Positions 9,911 to 17,462 of a DNA stretch of 64,000 bases are shown here, piece by piece. Each line of letters starts with the position of its first letter. Positions within the stretch are counted from its first letter, which is position 1. The DNA is from Microvirga makkahensis (GTDB lineage: Bacteria; Pseudomonadota; Alphaproteobacteria; Rhizobiales; Beijerinckiaceae), in the NCBI RefSeq assembly GCF_009830105.1, contig NZ_WURB01000004.1, positions 327,054 through 391,053 of the forward strand, read 5' to 3'. Made by a program: the position numbers and the translations under genes. The notes beneath the pieces were generated by a model. That model ran no database searches and was not told where the DNA came from. It saw only the letters and a list, made by a program, of their open reading frames with translations.

Positions 9911-10007
9911 TCGTCATTGACGCAAAAAAGCCTATGACTCGTTTCATGCTTGCTTCTCCAGGGCTTGGCCTTGGCTTCAGGGCCGGCTCCCATTGCGGAG
10001 AATACCG

Positions 10008-10469
10008 ATGGAACACAAGCCTGTAGAGACACTGCGTGGCGTTGCTGAGGTACACGAGTTCAAGCAAGGTTTCCTCTCCCGGCACGAGCGCCTTGAGCGC
10101 TGGGCAGAACTGTTGGAACGGCAGCCGAAGCGGCGGCTGCGCTCACTGGGCGAGATCGAGTTCACGCCCGAAGAGAAAAGGCCTGAGCTGAGGTCCGACG
10201 AATCTCCGATCACGGTTGCTTTCGAAGATCCCATTCTCCGCGCGGACGGCCTGAAGGGGGACAGGCTAGGGGACGCCATGGAATATTTCGATCTCTCCGA
10301 GCGTTCCGCGCACCGGCTCCTCTGCTCCTGCATGAATGGCTGGAGCATGGAGGCAGGCGTCACGGCCCGCAAGGTGCGCCGCTTGGCCAATCCCGATCAT
10401 CGTCTGGCGCTGTTCACATCCGCAGGCCTTCTGGCAGCGGTTCCCACGGTGCTCTACCTTTTCAGTTGA
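10008..10469 (+). CDS. Hypothetical protein with C-terminal membrane segment
   Basis: A 153-residue protein I do not recognise. It is rich in charged residues, with repeated Glu/Arg runs (HERLERWAELLERQPKRR). It ends in one hydrophobic stretch, LALFTSAGLLAAVPTVLYLF, which could be a tail anchor. The ATG at 10008 has GGAG seven bases upstream and is preferred over one at 9993. It lies about 100 bases after spoVR on the same strand and could be the end of that operon. The antisense strand is also open across much of it, but the ribosome site and membrane tail favour this strand. Confidence 0.7.
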   Translation: MEHKPVETLRGVAEVHEFKQGFLSRHERLERWAELLERQPKRRLRSLGEIEFTPEEKRPELRSDESPITVAFEDPILRADGLKGDRLGDAMEYFDLSERSAHRLLCSCMNGWSMEAGVTARKVRRLANPDHRLALFTSAGLLAAVPTVLYLFS

Positions 10470-10481
10470 CCATCCGATCCC

Positions 10482-10524
10482 GCATCGAGCCCTCGCTCCC
10501 TGGTGGGCTGCGAGGGCTCGATGC
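10482..10524 (+). other. Strong intergenic hairpin with 15-bp perfect arms
   Basis: GCATCGAGCCCTCGC at 10482-10496 is the exact reverse complement of GCGAGGGCTCGATGC at 10510-10524, leaving a 13-base loop that can itself pair CCC with GGG. It sits in the 79-base gap between two small genes and starts 12 bases after a stop codon. No T-run follows, so it is either an atypical terminator or an mRNA stability or processing structure. Confidence 0.8.
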
Positions 10525-10548
10525 CCGCCAATCTATGGAAGACCCAGC

Positions 10549-10839
10549 GTGCCGGAGACGAAACGAAAGATTGCGCTGCCGTGGTACAGTCGTGAGGATT
10601 ATCCGGACATTCGCCGCATGATGACCGACCGCCACAACCTTGCTCCGACCTACGAGCAATGGCTTGCCGCCGCCGAGAACAACGAGAGCGTCGGAAAGCA
10701 GGCGGGTCTGGATATCGAACGAATCCCGATCGAACCTTCCACTTTCGCCCGCTGGTGTGCCGCCGGAGGCCTGGAGCCGGACAGCACTGCGCGCATGCGC
10801 TATGTCGCGGAAATGCAGGGGAAAACAGCCAAGCCTTGA
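10549..10839 (+). CDS. Small hypothetical protein
   Basis: A 96-residue protein without a recognised domain. The start is the GTG at 10549, preceded at seven bases by GGAAG. The sequence has an ordinary soluble composition (IALPWYSREDYPDIRRMM near the start, then WCAAGGLEPDSTARMRYV) and no membrane segment. It follows the hairpin at 10482-10524 and precedes the dehydrogenase by about 50 bases. Small proteins with this type of sequence are common beside stress genes in Hyphomicrobiales, but I cannot name a function. Confidence 0.65.
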   Translation: MPETKRKIALPWYSREDYPDIRRMMTDRHNLAPTYEQWLAAAENNESVGKQAGLDIERIPIEPSTFARWCAAGGLEPDSTARMRYVAEMQGKTAKP

Positions 10840-10890
10840 AGTCTCTCACCCCGTCTCTAGTTGCTCGGGCATAGAGGTGGAGATGAAGAC

Positions 10891-11946
10891 TTGTTGAACG
10901 ATAAGGCATTGGACAACGACGCATCTGCCGCTTCCGCTGAAGCTGGCGCGGATGCCGCAAGCGGGGTGGCGTATCCTGCGGCAGCCATGATGCGGGCAGC
11001 CGTTCTCACCGGTCCGGGACAAATCGAGATCAGGAGGATCGGGCGCCCTGAGCCCGGTGCGGGACAGGTGCGCCTACGTCTGGAAGGGTGCGGCGTATGT
11101 GCATCCAATCTCACGCCCTGGGCCGGACCGGAATGGGTGCGGTTTCCCACCGAGCCGGGTGCTCTCGGACATGAGGCCTGGGGCATCGTGGACGCCATGG
11201 GCGACGGTGTCGAGGGATTGACGCTCGGCGACAGGGTCGCGGCTCTCACGTACAAATCCTATGCGGAATACGATATCGCTGACGCCGACGCCGTGGTTCG
11301 ACTGCCGGACAGCCTCGCAGATCAACCATTCCCTGGCGAGCCTCTCGGCTGTGCCATGAACATCTTCCGCCGCAGCGAAATCCAGGCCGGGCAGACGATC
11401 GCCATTATCGGGATCGGTTTTCTGGGCGCCATTCTCACCAGGCTCGCGACCGATGCGGGCGCGCGGGTGATCGCCATATCGCGGCGCCCCTTCTCGCTCG
11501 ATCTTGCACGTCGGATGGGCGCCGCCGAGGTGATCCCGATGGAGGATCATCATGCCATCATCGAGAGGGTGAAGGAACTGACCGGGGGGACGTTCTGCGA
11601 CCGCGTGATCGAGGCCGTCGGCAAGCAATGGCCCCTCGACCTCGGCGGCGAACTCACCCGCGAGCGCGGCAGGCTTATCGTCGCCGGCTATCATCAGGAT
11701 GGGCCCCGGCAGGTCAATATGTGGCTCTGGAACTGGCGCGGCATCGATGTGATCAATGCTCACGAGCGTGATCCGAAAATCTATATGCAAGGTATTCGCG
11801 AGGCCATTGATGCCATAGCCTTAGGACGTCTCGATCCAAGATCGCTCTACACCCATTCCTATCCGCTGGAGCGTCTGGATGAGGCGCTCAACGCCACCCG
11901 TGACCGGCCCGACGGCTTCCTCAAGGCTCTGGTGACTTTCCAATGA
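10891..11946 (+). CDS. Medium-chain dehydrogenase lacking the structural zinc lobe
   Basis: A zinc-type medium-chain dehydrogenase of 351 residues from the TTG at 10891, or 319 from the ATG at 10987. The catalytic-site Cys in CGVCASNL and GHE in ALGHEAWGIV are present. The four-Cys structural-zinc loop is missing, as in shorter polyol/sugar-type members. The Rossmann turn is GIGFLGAILTRLA. I tentatively prefer the TTG, since GGTGGAG lies eight bases upstream whereas the internal ATG has no clear site; this adds a short acidic Ala-rich N-terminus. Its stop overlaps the next start (ATGA at 11943), so it is coupled to the Gfo/Idh/MocA gene. The pair may act successively on one sugar or cyclitol; substrate unknown. 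Confidence 0.85.
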   Translation: MLNDKALDNDASAASAEAGADAASGVAYPAAAMMRAAVLTGPGQIEIRRIGRPEPGAGQVRLRLEGCGVCASNLTPWAGPEWVRFPTEPGALGHEAWGIVDAMGDGVEGLTLGDRVAALTYKSYAEYDIADADAVVRLPDSLADQPFPGEPLGCAMNIFRRSEIQAGQTIAIIGIGFLGAILTRLATDAGARVIAISRRPFSLDLARRMGAAEVIPMEDHHAIIERVKELTGGTFCDRVIEAVGKQWPLDLGGELTRERGRLIVAGYHQDGPRQVNMWLWNWRGIDVINAHERDPKIYMQGIREAIDAIALGRLDPRSLYTHSYPLERLDEALNATRDRPDGFLKALVTFQ

Positions 11947-12971
11947 TCCCGCAGGCTTTGATCAGAACATCCATGGGAGCCGCTCCCGCCCGTCCACGCC
12001 TCGGATTTCTCGGCGTGGGCTGGATCGGCCGGCACCGCATGCAGGCGATCCTCGGAACGGACACAGTCGAGGCGGCCGCCATCGCCGACCCTTCACCCGA
12101 GATGGCTGCGGAAGCAGGAAAGCTCGCGCCGGAGGCGAAGCTGGTCTCAACGCTGGATGATATCCTCGATCTCGGTGTCGATGGCGTGGTAATCGCGACA
12201 CCCAGCGCCATGCATGCGGAGCAGTCGATTCAGGCGCTCGAACGCGGTGTTGCCGTGTTCTGCCAGAAGCCTCTAGGGCGTAACGTGGCGGAGGTGAGGG
12301 CGGCCGTGGACGCTGCCCGGCGAGCCGACCGGCTGCTGTGCGTCGATCTTTCCTATCGCTTCACGGAAGGCATGCGCCGCATCCGCGAGGTCGTGGCCTC
12401 CGGCGAGCTGGGGCACATCTATGCGGTCGATCTCGTATTCCACAACGCTTATGGGCCGGACAAGCCCTGGTTCTACGACCCCGCGCTCTCCGGCGGAGGA
12501 TGCGTCATGGATCTCGGTGTCCATCTGGTCGATTTGGCCCTGTGGACGCTTGGCAATCCCGGCATCGGCTCGGTTTCCGGAAAGCTCTTTGCGGCCGGCA
12601 AGCCGCTTACGGACAGCGCCTCTCACGTGGAGGATTATGCGGTCGCGACCGTAGAGCTCGACACAGGTGCGGTGGTTCAGCTTGCCTGCTCCTGGAGGCT
12701 CCAGGCCGGCTGCGATGCCGTCATCTCTGCAACGTTCTACGGAACACAGGGCGGCGTATCGCTGCGCAATGTCAACGGCTCGTTCTATGATTTCACGGCC
12801 GAGCGGTACCGGGGCACGTCGCAGGAAACGCTCACCACGCCGCCTGACGAATGGGGCGGGCGTGCCGCGGCCGATTGGGCGTCCCGTCTCGCGGCTGGGG
12901 AGCGCTTCGATCCCGCTGCGGACGAACTCGTCACGGTCGCTCGGGTGCTCGACCGGATCTACGGCAGATAG
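11943..12971 (+). CDS. Gfo/Idh/MocA-family oxidoreductase
   Basis: A 342-residue NAD(P)-dependent sugar or cyclitol dehydrogenase-like protein. The N-terminal Rossmann domain carries GFLGVGWIGRHRM (about 20-32). The conserved catalytic-site region FCQKPLGRN (about 105-113) matches the family EKP motif with Gln in place of Glu. The C-terminal alpha/beta domain includes GGGCVMDLGVHLVDLALW, where the Asp and His are the usual catalytic candidates. It is coupled to the preceding dehydrogenase and followed by a terminator-like hairpin. With an inositol-phosphate synthase 7 kb away, an inositol- or sugar-oxidising role is possible but unproven. Confidence 0.92.
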   Translation: MIPQALIRTSMGAAPARPRLGFLGVGWIGRHRMQAILGTDTVEAAAIADPSPEMAAEAGKLAPEAKLVSTLDDILDLGVDGVVIATPSAMHAEQSIQALERGVAVFCQKPLGRNVAEVRAAVDAARRADRLLCVDLSYRFTEGMRRIREVVASGELGHIYAVDLVFHNAYGPDKPWFYDPALSGGGCVMDLGVHLVDLALWTLGNPGIGSVSGKLFAAGKPLTDSASHVEDYAVATVELDTGAVVQLACSWRLQAGCDAVISATFYGTQGGVSLRNVNGSFYDFTAERYRGTSQETLTTPPDEWGGRAAADWASRLAAGERFDPAADELVTVARVLDRIYGR

Positions 12972-12999
12972 CCTGAGATCAGGGAGCGGTCATAAAAAA

Positions 13000-13031
13000 A
13001 TGGCGGCTGAGAGATCGGCCGCCTTTCCTTT
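13000..13031 (+). terminator. Rho-independent terminator after the Gfo/Idh/MocA gene
   Basis: GGCGGC (13002-13007) pairs with GCCGCC (13018-13023) around a 10-base loop, followed by TTTCCTTT. It lies 30 bases after the stop codon of the upstream gene. Confidence 0.65.
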
Positions 13032-13069
13032 GGCCTGCATCTCCCTGGTGCAAGGCTTCTTGGCGCATC

Positions 13070-13180
13070 GTGCGTATAAAGTGGACCCGGTTTTGCGCAT
13101 TGAGAGATGCTCTCGCCCAAGGAGAAAGCATCGGATCGATCTCGAAAGTGGATTCCACTTTTCTCATCCGATGCTCGAGG
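13070..13180. repeat. Intergenic palindromic repeat (AAAGTGGA family)
   Basis: Nested inverted repeats with no coding potential. Outer arms are AGCATCGGAT (13127-13136) and ATCCGATGCT (13166-13175). The inner perfect palindrome is AAAGTGGA-T-TCCACTTT (13145-13161). A partial copy, AAAGTGGACCCGGTTTT, precedes it at about 13078. Elements of this look recur between genes in Methylobacterium and Bradyrhizobium relatives. A related one lies at 31179-31229. Function unknown; perhaps a REP-like mobile palindrome. Confidence 0.75.
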
Positions 13181-13241
13181 GGCGAGGAACGCCTTCGGGT
13201 TGCGATGGAAGGAGTGCGCTGCTTGGCCCTTCAAGACCCAA

Positions 13242-14546
13242 TCACGCCTGTATCCACCCCAACGTCATCTGCTTGTCGCCAGCGTTCGCCGTGAATTTTT
13301 CCTTGAACCAGGCAAGTCCAGCCCGGCCTCCGGTATCGCCGGCGTTAATCCATTGCCGGTCAGGGTAAAGCCTGGATAGTTCATGGTAGGTATAGGGAGA
13401 CACATTATACTCATTGTCGCCTTTACCGTACAAAAATGCCACCCAGGACATGCCGAGGTGGCTGGCGACGCCGTAGCCGATCACGTCATCATCCAACATC
13501 ACCGCTAGATGCCGCACACCCAAGGGCTCCAGCATAGCCAGATTTTCCAAGGTCCAGAGTGTACGGGCTCGAAAAAGCAGGGACTTCCCTTTTGCTTTCA
13601 TGCCTGCATACCATCGGGCATTGCATGCCAGCACGAGATCCAGATTCGCCGCATCGATCGGCTCCACATGCGCGCCCGCTCTCAGGAGCTTGTTGATCTG
13701 CCGGCGGTATTCCTTCAGCGTCGACCCGCTCATTCTCGAGAGGGTTTCGCGGAGCCAAACGAACTCGCGCTGGCTCTTGGTGACGGCGACGCTGTTCCGC
13801 CAAGCTCCGGGATGCTGTTCAGGAACATACCCCAACCGACCGCCGGATGGGAGTGCTGCGGCCTCCCGTTTCAGCACATGCTCGTATTCCTCCCAATCCG
13901 ACACCAAGGGCAGGATCTTGGTCGCCTTGCGCAGGCGAAGGAGGATGCAGTCCCGCTTGACCTCTTCCGAGGCGCCATGGGCGAAATCCTGTGCCAGTGT
14001 CAGCAGGTTCAAGTAGTGTCCGCAAACCCCTAGCGATTCCAGGTTCCGGCCCCACTCGGCGGCCCGGGTGAAGGTCTCCCGTTCGAGCCAGGAGCGCTCC
14101 ATCGGCGGCAGCCCCGACGTCTCCGGCTTCGGCAACCGCGCCAGCCGCTCCCGCGCGCGGGCATGGTCCGGCTGATCCATGAGGATGGCACGATAAAGCT
14201 GCTCTGCCTCCCGAAAGCGCAGCAGCTTGCGTAATTGCGCGGCCGCTTTGAGTTTCAGGTCCGTTCGGGAAGGCTTGGCCAACAGGGCAGCCCGGTAGTA
14301 TCTCAGAGCCAGTCGCGGCTTGCCGCGCGCTCGGGCGACGTGACCGAGGCCGACAAGCGCCCGCACCAGTCCGGGTTGCTCCTCAAGCAGGTTCAGATAC
14401 TGGACTTCCGCCTCGTCCAAGCGAGCCAGCGCGCGAAGTTTCCGTGCCGACTCCAGCTCCAGGTGCCTTCGGCGGGGCTCGGCTGCCGTGGCGCCCTGGA
14501 TATCGGTGTCCGTTGCAGGAAGCTTCATCTGAGCAGATTGTGGCAT
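13242..14546 (-). CDS. TPR protein with C-terminal GNAT/FemAB-like acyltransferase domain
   Basis: A 434-residue protein. Residues about 25-140 contain three to four tetratricopeptide-like repeats (for example AEVQYLNLLEEQPGLVRALVGLG). The C-terminal half (about 240-430) resembles GNAT-fold transferases of the DUF2156/FemAB kind, with a run KSQREFVWLRETLSRMSGSTLKEYRRQINKL typical of aminoacyl-type transferases split by a basic helix. The ATG at 14546 has GGTGGAGG about 11 bases upstream. It stands alone on the minus strand next to the glycan cluster. Acylating or aminoacylating the cluster product would fit, but that is inference. Confidence 0.75.
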   Translation of the reverse strand: MPQSAQMKLPATDTDIQGATAAEPRRRHLELESARKLRALARLDEAEVQYLNLLEEQPGLVRALVGLGHVARARGKPRLALRYYRAALLAKPSRTDLKLKAAAQLRKLLRFREAEQLYRAILMDQPDHARARERLARLPKPETSGLPPMERSWLERETFTRAAEWGRNLESLGVCGHYLNLLTLAQDFAHGASEEVKRDCILLRLRKATKILPLVSDWEEYEHVLKREAAALPSGGRLGYVPEQHPGAWRNSVAVTKSQREFVWLRETLSRMSGSTLKEYRRQINKLLRAGAHVEPIDAANLDLVLACNARWYAGMKAKGKSLLFRARTLWTLENLAMLEPLGVRHLAVMLDDDVIGYGVASHLGMSWVAFLYGKGDNEYNVSPYTYHELSRLYPDRQWINAGDTGGRAGLAWFKEKFTANAGDKQMTLGWIQA

Positions 14547-14936
14547 CAATGGCTGCCTCCACCGACAGCTTAGAAAGGTATCGTTCTTGCCGTGCGTTCA
14601 TGCTGCGGTGCGGAGCAATATCGTGTTGGAGATATTTATGGATATGGCTCTTATTGAGTGAAAAGCAGCTCTTGAGCTTTACCTCTCTGGTGGGGTGATT
14701 TAGTGCATCCATACATTGGTAGATTAGGCAGGCCGGTTTCTTGTCGGCTCTCCAGTATGGACCAGAATGAATTCTGGATGCGGCTCGGCACATCTTGCTG
14801 TTGAAGGCTCAGGTTCGCGCCGAGCGCAACCGCTCCAGACGAGGACGATCGCGCTCGACCAAACGTGCACTGAGGCTCAGGTGATCGCCTGCGGGCCGCG
14901 CATCAGGATGTGCATGATGCGCTAGACGAAGAATTC
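14547..14936. other. Intergenic region, no gene seen
   Basis: About 390 bases between the TPR-transferase start and the glycosidase stop, both on the minus strand. It is AT-richer than its surroundings at 14560-14760. It should hold the promoter of the TPR-transferase gene, but I found no convincing -35/-10 pair. Short open frames lack ribosome sites. Confidence 0.5.
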
Positions 14937-15869
14937 TCAGAGAGCTTCGAGCACCTCTTTCTCGGCCGAGCCTGCGCTCGTATGGGGAGCGTAGCGCCGG
15001 ATCATGCTGGCGCAGAATTCCGCGAACTCTTCCTTCACCTGCGGGGGGCTGGTGTGGTGCGGCGCGATTCCGCGATGTTCCGGCGTGAAACAGAAGGTGA
15101 CCGTGACATCGAAATCCGAGAGCGCCTCCATCTGGCGGTCGAACCAGTCGAGCGCGTTCGGGCGGAAGCTGTCTGCCCAGGAAAGGCCTGTGCGAAGATA
15201 TTTCACGCCAAGGCGCTTCATCCACGCGACCGCGTCGTCGAGGCGGTGGTCTTCGAAGTGGAACCACTGGCAAAGTCCCATCTCAGCGGCGTATTTCTCA
15301 TATTCCTTGAGAGCGGGCTTCGGCGTGCCGTCCTCACGCAAGAGGCCCATATAGAAATGCCGGTAATAGGACGAGCCTTCCGCCTCCCGATGGCGCGTGG
15401 TGGCTTCCCACGCACGGGGCAGATCACAGAGGCTATACCAGTGGATCTTCGGAACTTGCCCGATGAGGAGTTCTGCCGTGCGGTTCAGGCCCCAGACCTG
15501 CACCTCTTCCGCACCGAATGTCGAGATGCCCACCTCCGTTACCCAGATCGGCTTATCGGTGACGGCGCGAATCTCGTCGATCTTCGCTGGCCATTCATGA
15601 ATTTGCCACAAGTTCCAATCGAGCGGGAAGCCGTGGACCGCGACCACGTCGACGTGGTCGAGAACGCCGCGCTCTTTCAGATTGCTGATGAAGCCCGGGT
15701 CGATGGGCGACATGCCTCCGAGAACACGTGGCAGATCGGGGTTAGCCTCCTTGATTGCCTGCCCGGCGGCAATCGCCATCTCGGAGAAGAGCCGCCAATC
15801 CGGATCGATCTCCGGATCCCAATGGGACTTGTTGTTAGGCTCATTCCAGATCATTGCAGCTTCGATCAT
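14937..15869 (-). CDS. Clan GH-A glycosidase (GH39-like) with apparently permuted TIM barrel
   Basis: A 310-residue retaining glycosidase-like protein. WNEPNN with the acid/base Glu at residue 10 marks the end of barrel strand 4. VTEVG with the nucleophile Glu at 112 marks strand 7, and KIHWYSLCDL near 141 is strand 8. After this, residues 197-296 look like strands 1-3 of the same fold (MGLCQWFHFEDHR, GVKYLRTGLSW, VTVTFCFTPEHRG, ending EFCASMIRRYAP), which normally precede WNEPN. The protein therefore begins where it should be in mid-barrel and ends just before that point. The ATG at 15869 has AGGGGAG upstream and overlaps the methyltransferase stop (ATGA). No signal peptide, so probably cytoplasmic. 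Confidence 0.82.
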   Translation of the reverse strand: MIEAAMIWNEPNNKSHWDPEIDPDWRLFSEMAIAAGQAIKEANPDLPRVLGGMSPIDPGFISNLKERGVLDHVDVVAVHGFPLDWNLWQIHEWPAKIDEIRAVTDKPIWVTEVGISTFGAEEVQVWGLNRTAELLIGQVPKIHWYSLCDLPRAWEATTRHREAEGSSYYRHFYMGLLREDGTPKPALKEYEKYAAEMGLCQWFHFEDHRLDDAVAWMKRLGVKYLRTGLSWADSFRPNALDWFDRQMEALSDFDVTVTFCFTPEHRGIAPHHTSPPQVKEEFAEFCASMIRRYAPHTSAGSAEKEVLEAL

Positions 15870-16639
15870 GCGGTTCTCCCCTGAGCCGGATAGACCGCTC
15901 CCGCTCCGGGCGGGGCGTCGACACGGCGGCAAATGTAAACTTCGGCTTCCGGATGCTTGACGATCTCGAAACCGGCGCTGCGGAGCATGGCTTCCACGCA
16001 GGCGGCGTTCGGCGCCCACCAGTTGGTCGGATCGTCCGCGTAGCGGTGCTCGATGAAGTGCATCTTCGGATAGCGCGGATCGTCGAAATGGTCGGTCTGC
16101 CAGAAGGTGTAGTTCTCCTCCACCGGCATCGTCTCGCTCGATCCGCGCTGCATGGATTGGAACACCAGAACGTCCCTGGCCACGTGCTCGTGGATCAGGT
16201 CGAGGGCGAGGAGCGGATGGCGCAGATGGTAGAGAACGCCCATGAAGATCACGACGTCGAATCTCTCGCCAAGCTGACCGAGATCGTAGACCGAGAGCTT
16301 GCGGAATTCGATGTCGTAACCCATCACCTCGGCCGCGAAGCGGGCCTGTGCGAGGTAAGCATCGTCGAAATCGACCCCGAGCACGCGTTCGGCGCCGCGC
16401 TTCTTCATCTCGATCGAGTAGAAGCCGCCGTTGCAGCCGATGTCGAGCACGCTCTTGCCCGTCAGATCCTGCGGGATCGCATCGGAGAAATTCTTCCACT
16501 TGATGGCCGGGTAATTGCCGAGGAAGTGATTGGGAGCCGTCCACACGCCTTCCCTGATTTCCATGTTGTGGAACCAGGGTCCGAGAGCTTCGGCCCTTCT
16601 TTTGATCTCGTCGGGAGACATGGGGTCCATGGCATTCAT
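15866..16639 (-). CDS. SAM-dependent methyltransferase (CmoB/DUF1698-like)
   Basis: A 257-residue class I methyltransferase. The SAM-binding motif I is VLDIGCNGGFYS near residue 64, with acidic GVDFDD after strand 2 and VVIFMGVLYHLRHP at motif IV. The N-terminal and C-terminal extensions (LGPWFHNMEI at the start, NWWAPNAACVEAML later) resemble the CmoB/DUF1698 group, which modifies tRNA uridine. However, this protein lies in a glycan operon between a nucleotidyltransferase and a glycosidase, so a sugar or cyclitol O-methyl transfer is more likely. The gap to the upstream gene is seven bases and the stop overlaps the next start. Confidence 0.88.
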   Translation of the reverse strand: MNAMDPMSPDEIKRRAEALGPWFHNMEIREGVWTAPNHFLGNYPAIKWKNFSDAIPQDLTGKSVLDIGCNGGFYSIEMKKRGAERVLGVDFDDAYLAQARFAAEVMGYDIEFRKLSVYDLGQLGERFDVVIFMGVLYHLRHPLLALDLIHEHVARDVLVFQSMQRGSSETMPVEENYTFWQTDHFDDPRYPKMHFIEHRYADDPTNWWAPNAACVEAMLRSAGFEIVKHPEAEVYICRRVDAPPGAGAVYPAQGRTA

Positions 16640-16646
16640 CGGGTAA

Positions 16647-17459
16647 CTACTCCCTGCTCAAATCATGGAGGCCGCGTGGCAAGCGCCCGGCAGGCCAGCC
16701 GAGGGCAACGCGTGCGCCGGTGATCGTGTCGTGTTGCGCGGCTTCGCTCAGGAGGCCGATGGCCGAGCGGTAGCCGTGAAGCGTTCCGACATCCACATAG
16801 GACTCTCCCGCCTTGACGCCGAGAGCCTGTCCCCCTTGCGTGAGATAGGCATTGACGAGAGTGCCGAAGTACTCGTCCTGACGATCGCGGGAGAGCCAGA
16901 GCTTTCGCAACGCTTCGAGAATATGGCCGGGCATCTTGAAGGCGCCCCAGATCCACCTTGACGAGGCATCTTCCCGCTTCACCTGAATTTCCTGAACCTG
17001 CATGGCATCGTCGAGCACGACGGCGTCGAAGACCTGCGGATTGTCGACGGGAAAGAGAAGGAAGGAGAGCGTGCCGTCGGGAAGCTCCGCCAGTGCCTTC
17101 TCGGGAAACCAAACGGTATCAGGAAGCCCGACGATCACGCTCTCATCGGGAGGGATGAGGGGGGCAGCCTGGAAGATCGCGTCGCACAATCCGCTCGCCT
17201 TCGGCTGGACCACATAGGCGATGGAGGCGCTGCCATAGCTTGCGCCGTAATACTCCATAATGTCGGACTTGCCCGGTGAGATTACGAAGCAGATCTTGTC
17301 GGCCCCACCGTGGATCATGCGCTCCACGAGGTATTCGCTCACAGCGCACGGCCGCTCGACGCCATTGTCGAGGCGGCTTCCGACAGGCAGGAGCTCCTTC
17401 GAGAAGGCCAATGGCTGAATGCGGCTCCCGAGCCCGGCTGCGGGTATGATGCCCCACAT
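16647..17459 (-). CDS. Sugar-1-phosphate nucleotidyltransferase
   Basis: A 270-residue member of the glucose-1-phosphate thymidylyl/uridylyltransferase family, which makes NDP-sugars from NTP and sugar-1-phosphate. The N-terminal signature is IIPAAGLGSRIQPL followed by SKELLPV, with the catalytic Arg and Lys in place. GLPDTVWFPE near residue 115 supplies the metal-binding Asp, and YVDVGTLHGY near 220 is the usual C-terminal sugar-site motif. It sits in the minus-strand glycan operon, three bases after the glycosyltransferase stop, and could supply its donor. Nucleotide and sugar specificity cannot be read from sequence. Confidence 0.92.
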   Translation of the reverse strand: MWGIIPAAGLGSRIQPLAFSKELLPVGSRLDNGVERPCAVSEYLVERMIHGGADKICFVISPGKSDIMEYYGASYGSASIAYVVQPKASGLCDAIFQAAPLIPPDESVIVGLPDTVWFPEKALAELPDGTLSFLLFPVDNPQVFDAVVLDDAMQVQEIQVKREDASSRWIWGAFKMPGHILEALRKLWLSRDRQDEYFGTLVNAYLTQGGQALGVKAGESYVDVGTLHGYRSAIGLLSEAAQHDTITGARVALGWPAGRLPRGLHDLSRE

Positions 17460-17462
17460 GGT

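Noticed and set aside
14937..16544. Extended 535-codon version of the glycosidase that might supply the missing N-terminal barrel strands
   Set aside because: The extension is out of frame with the methyltransferase and shows only Arg-rich shadow sequence, no barrel motifs.
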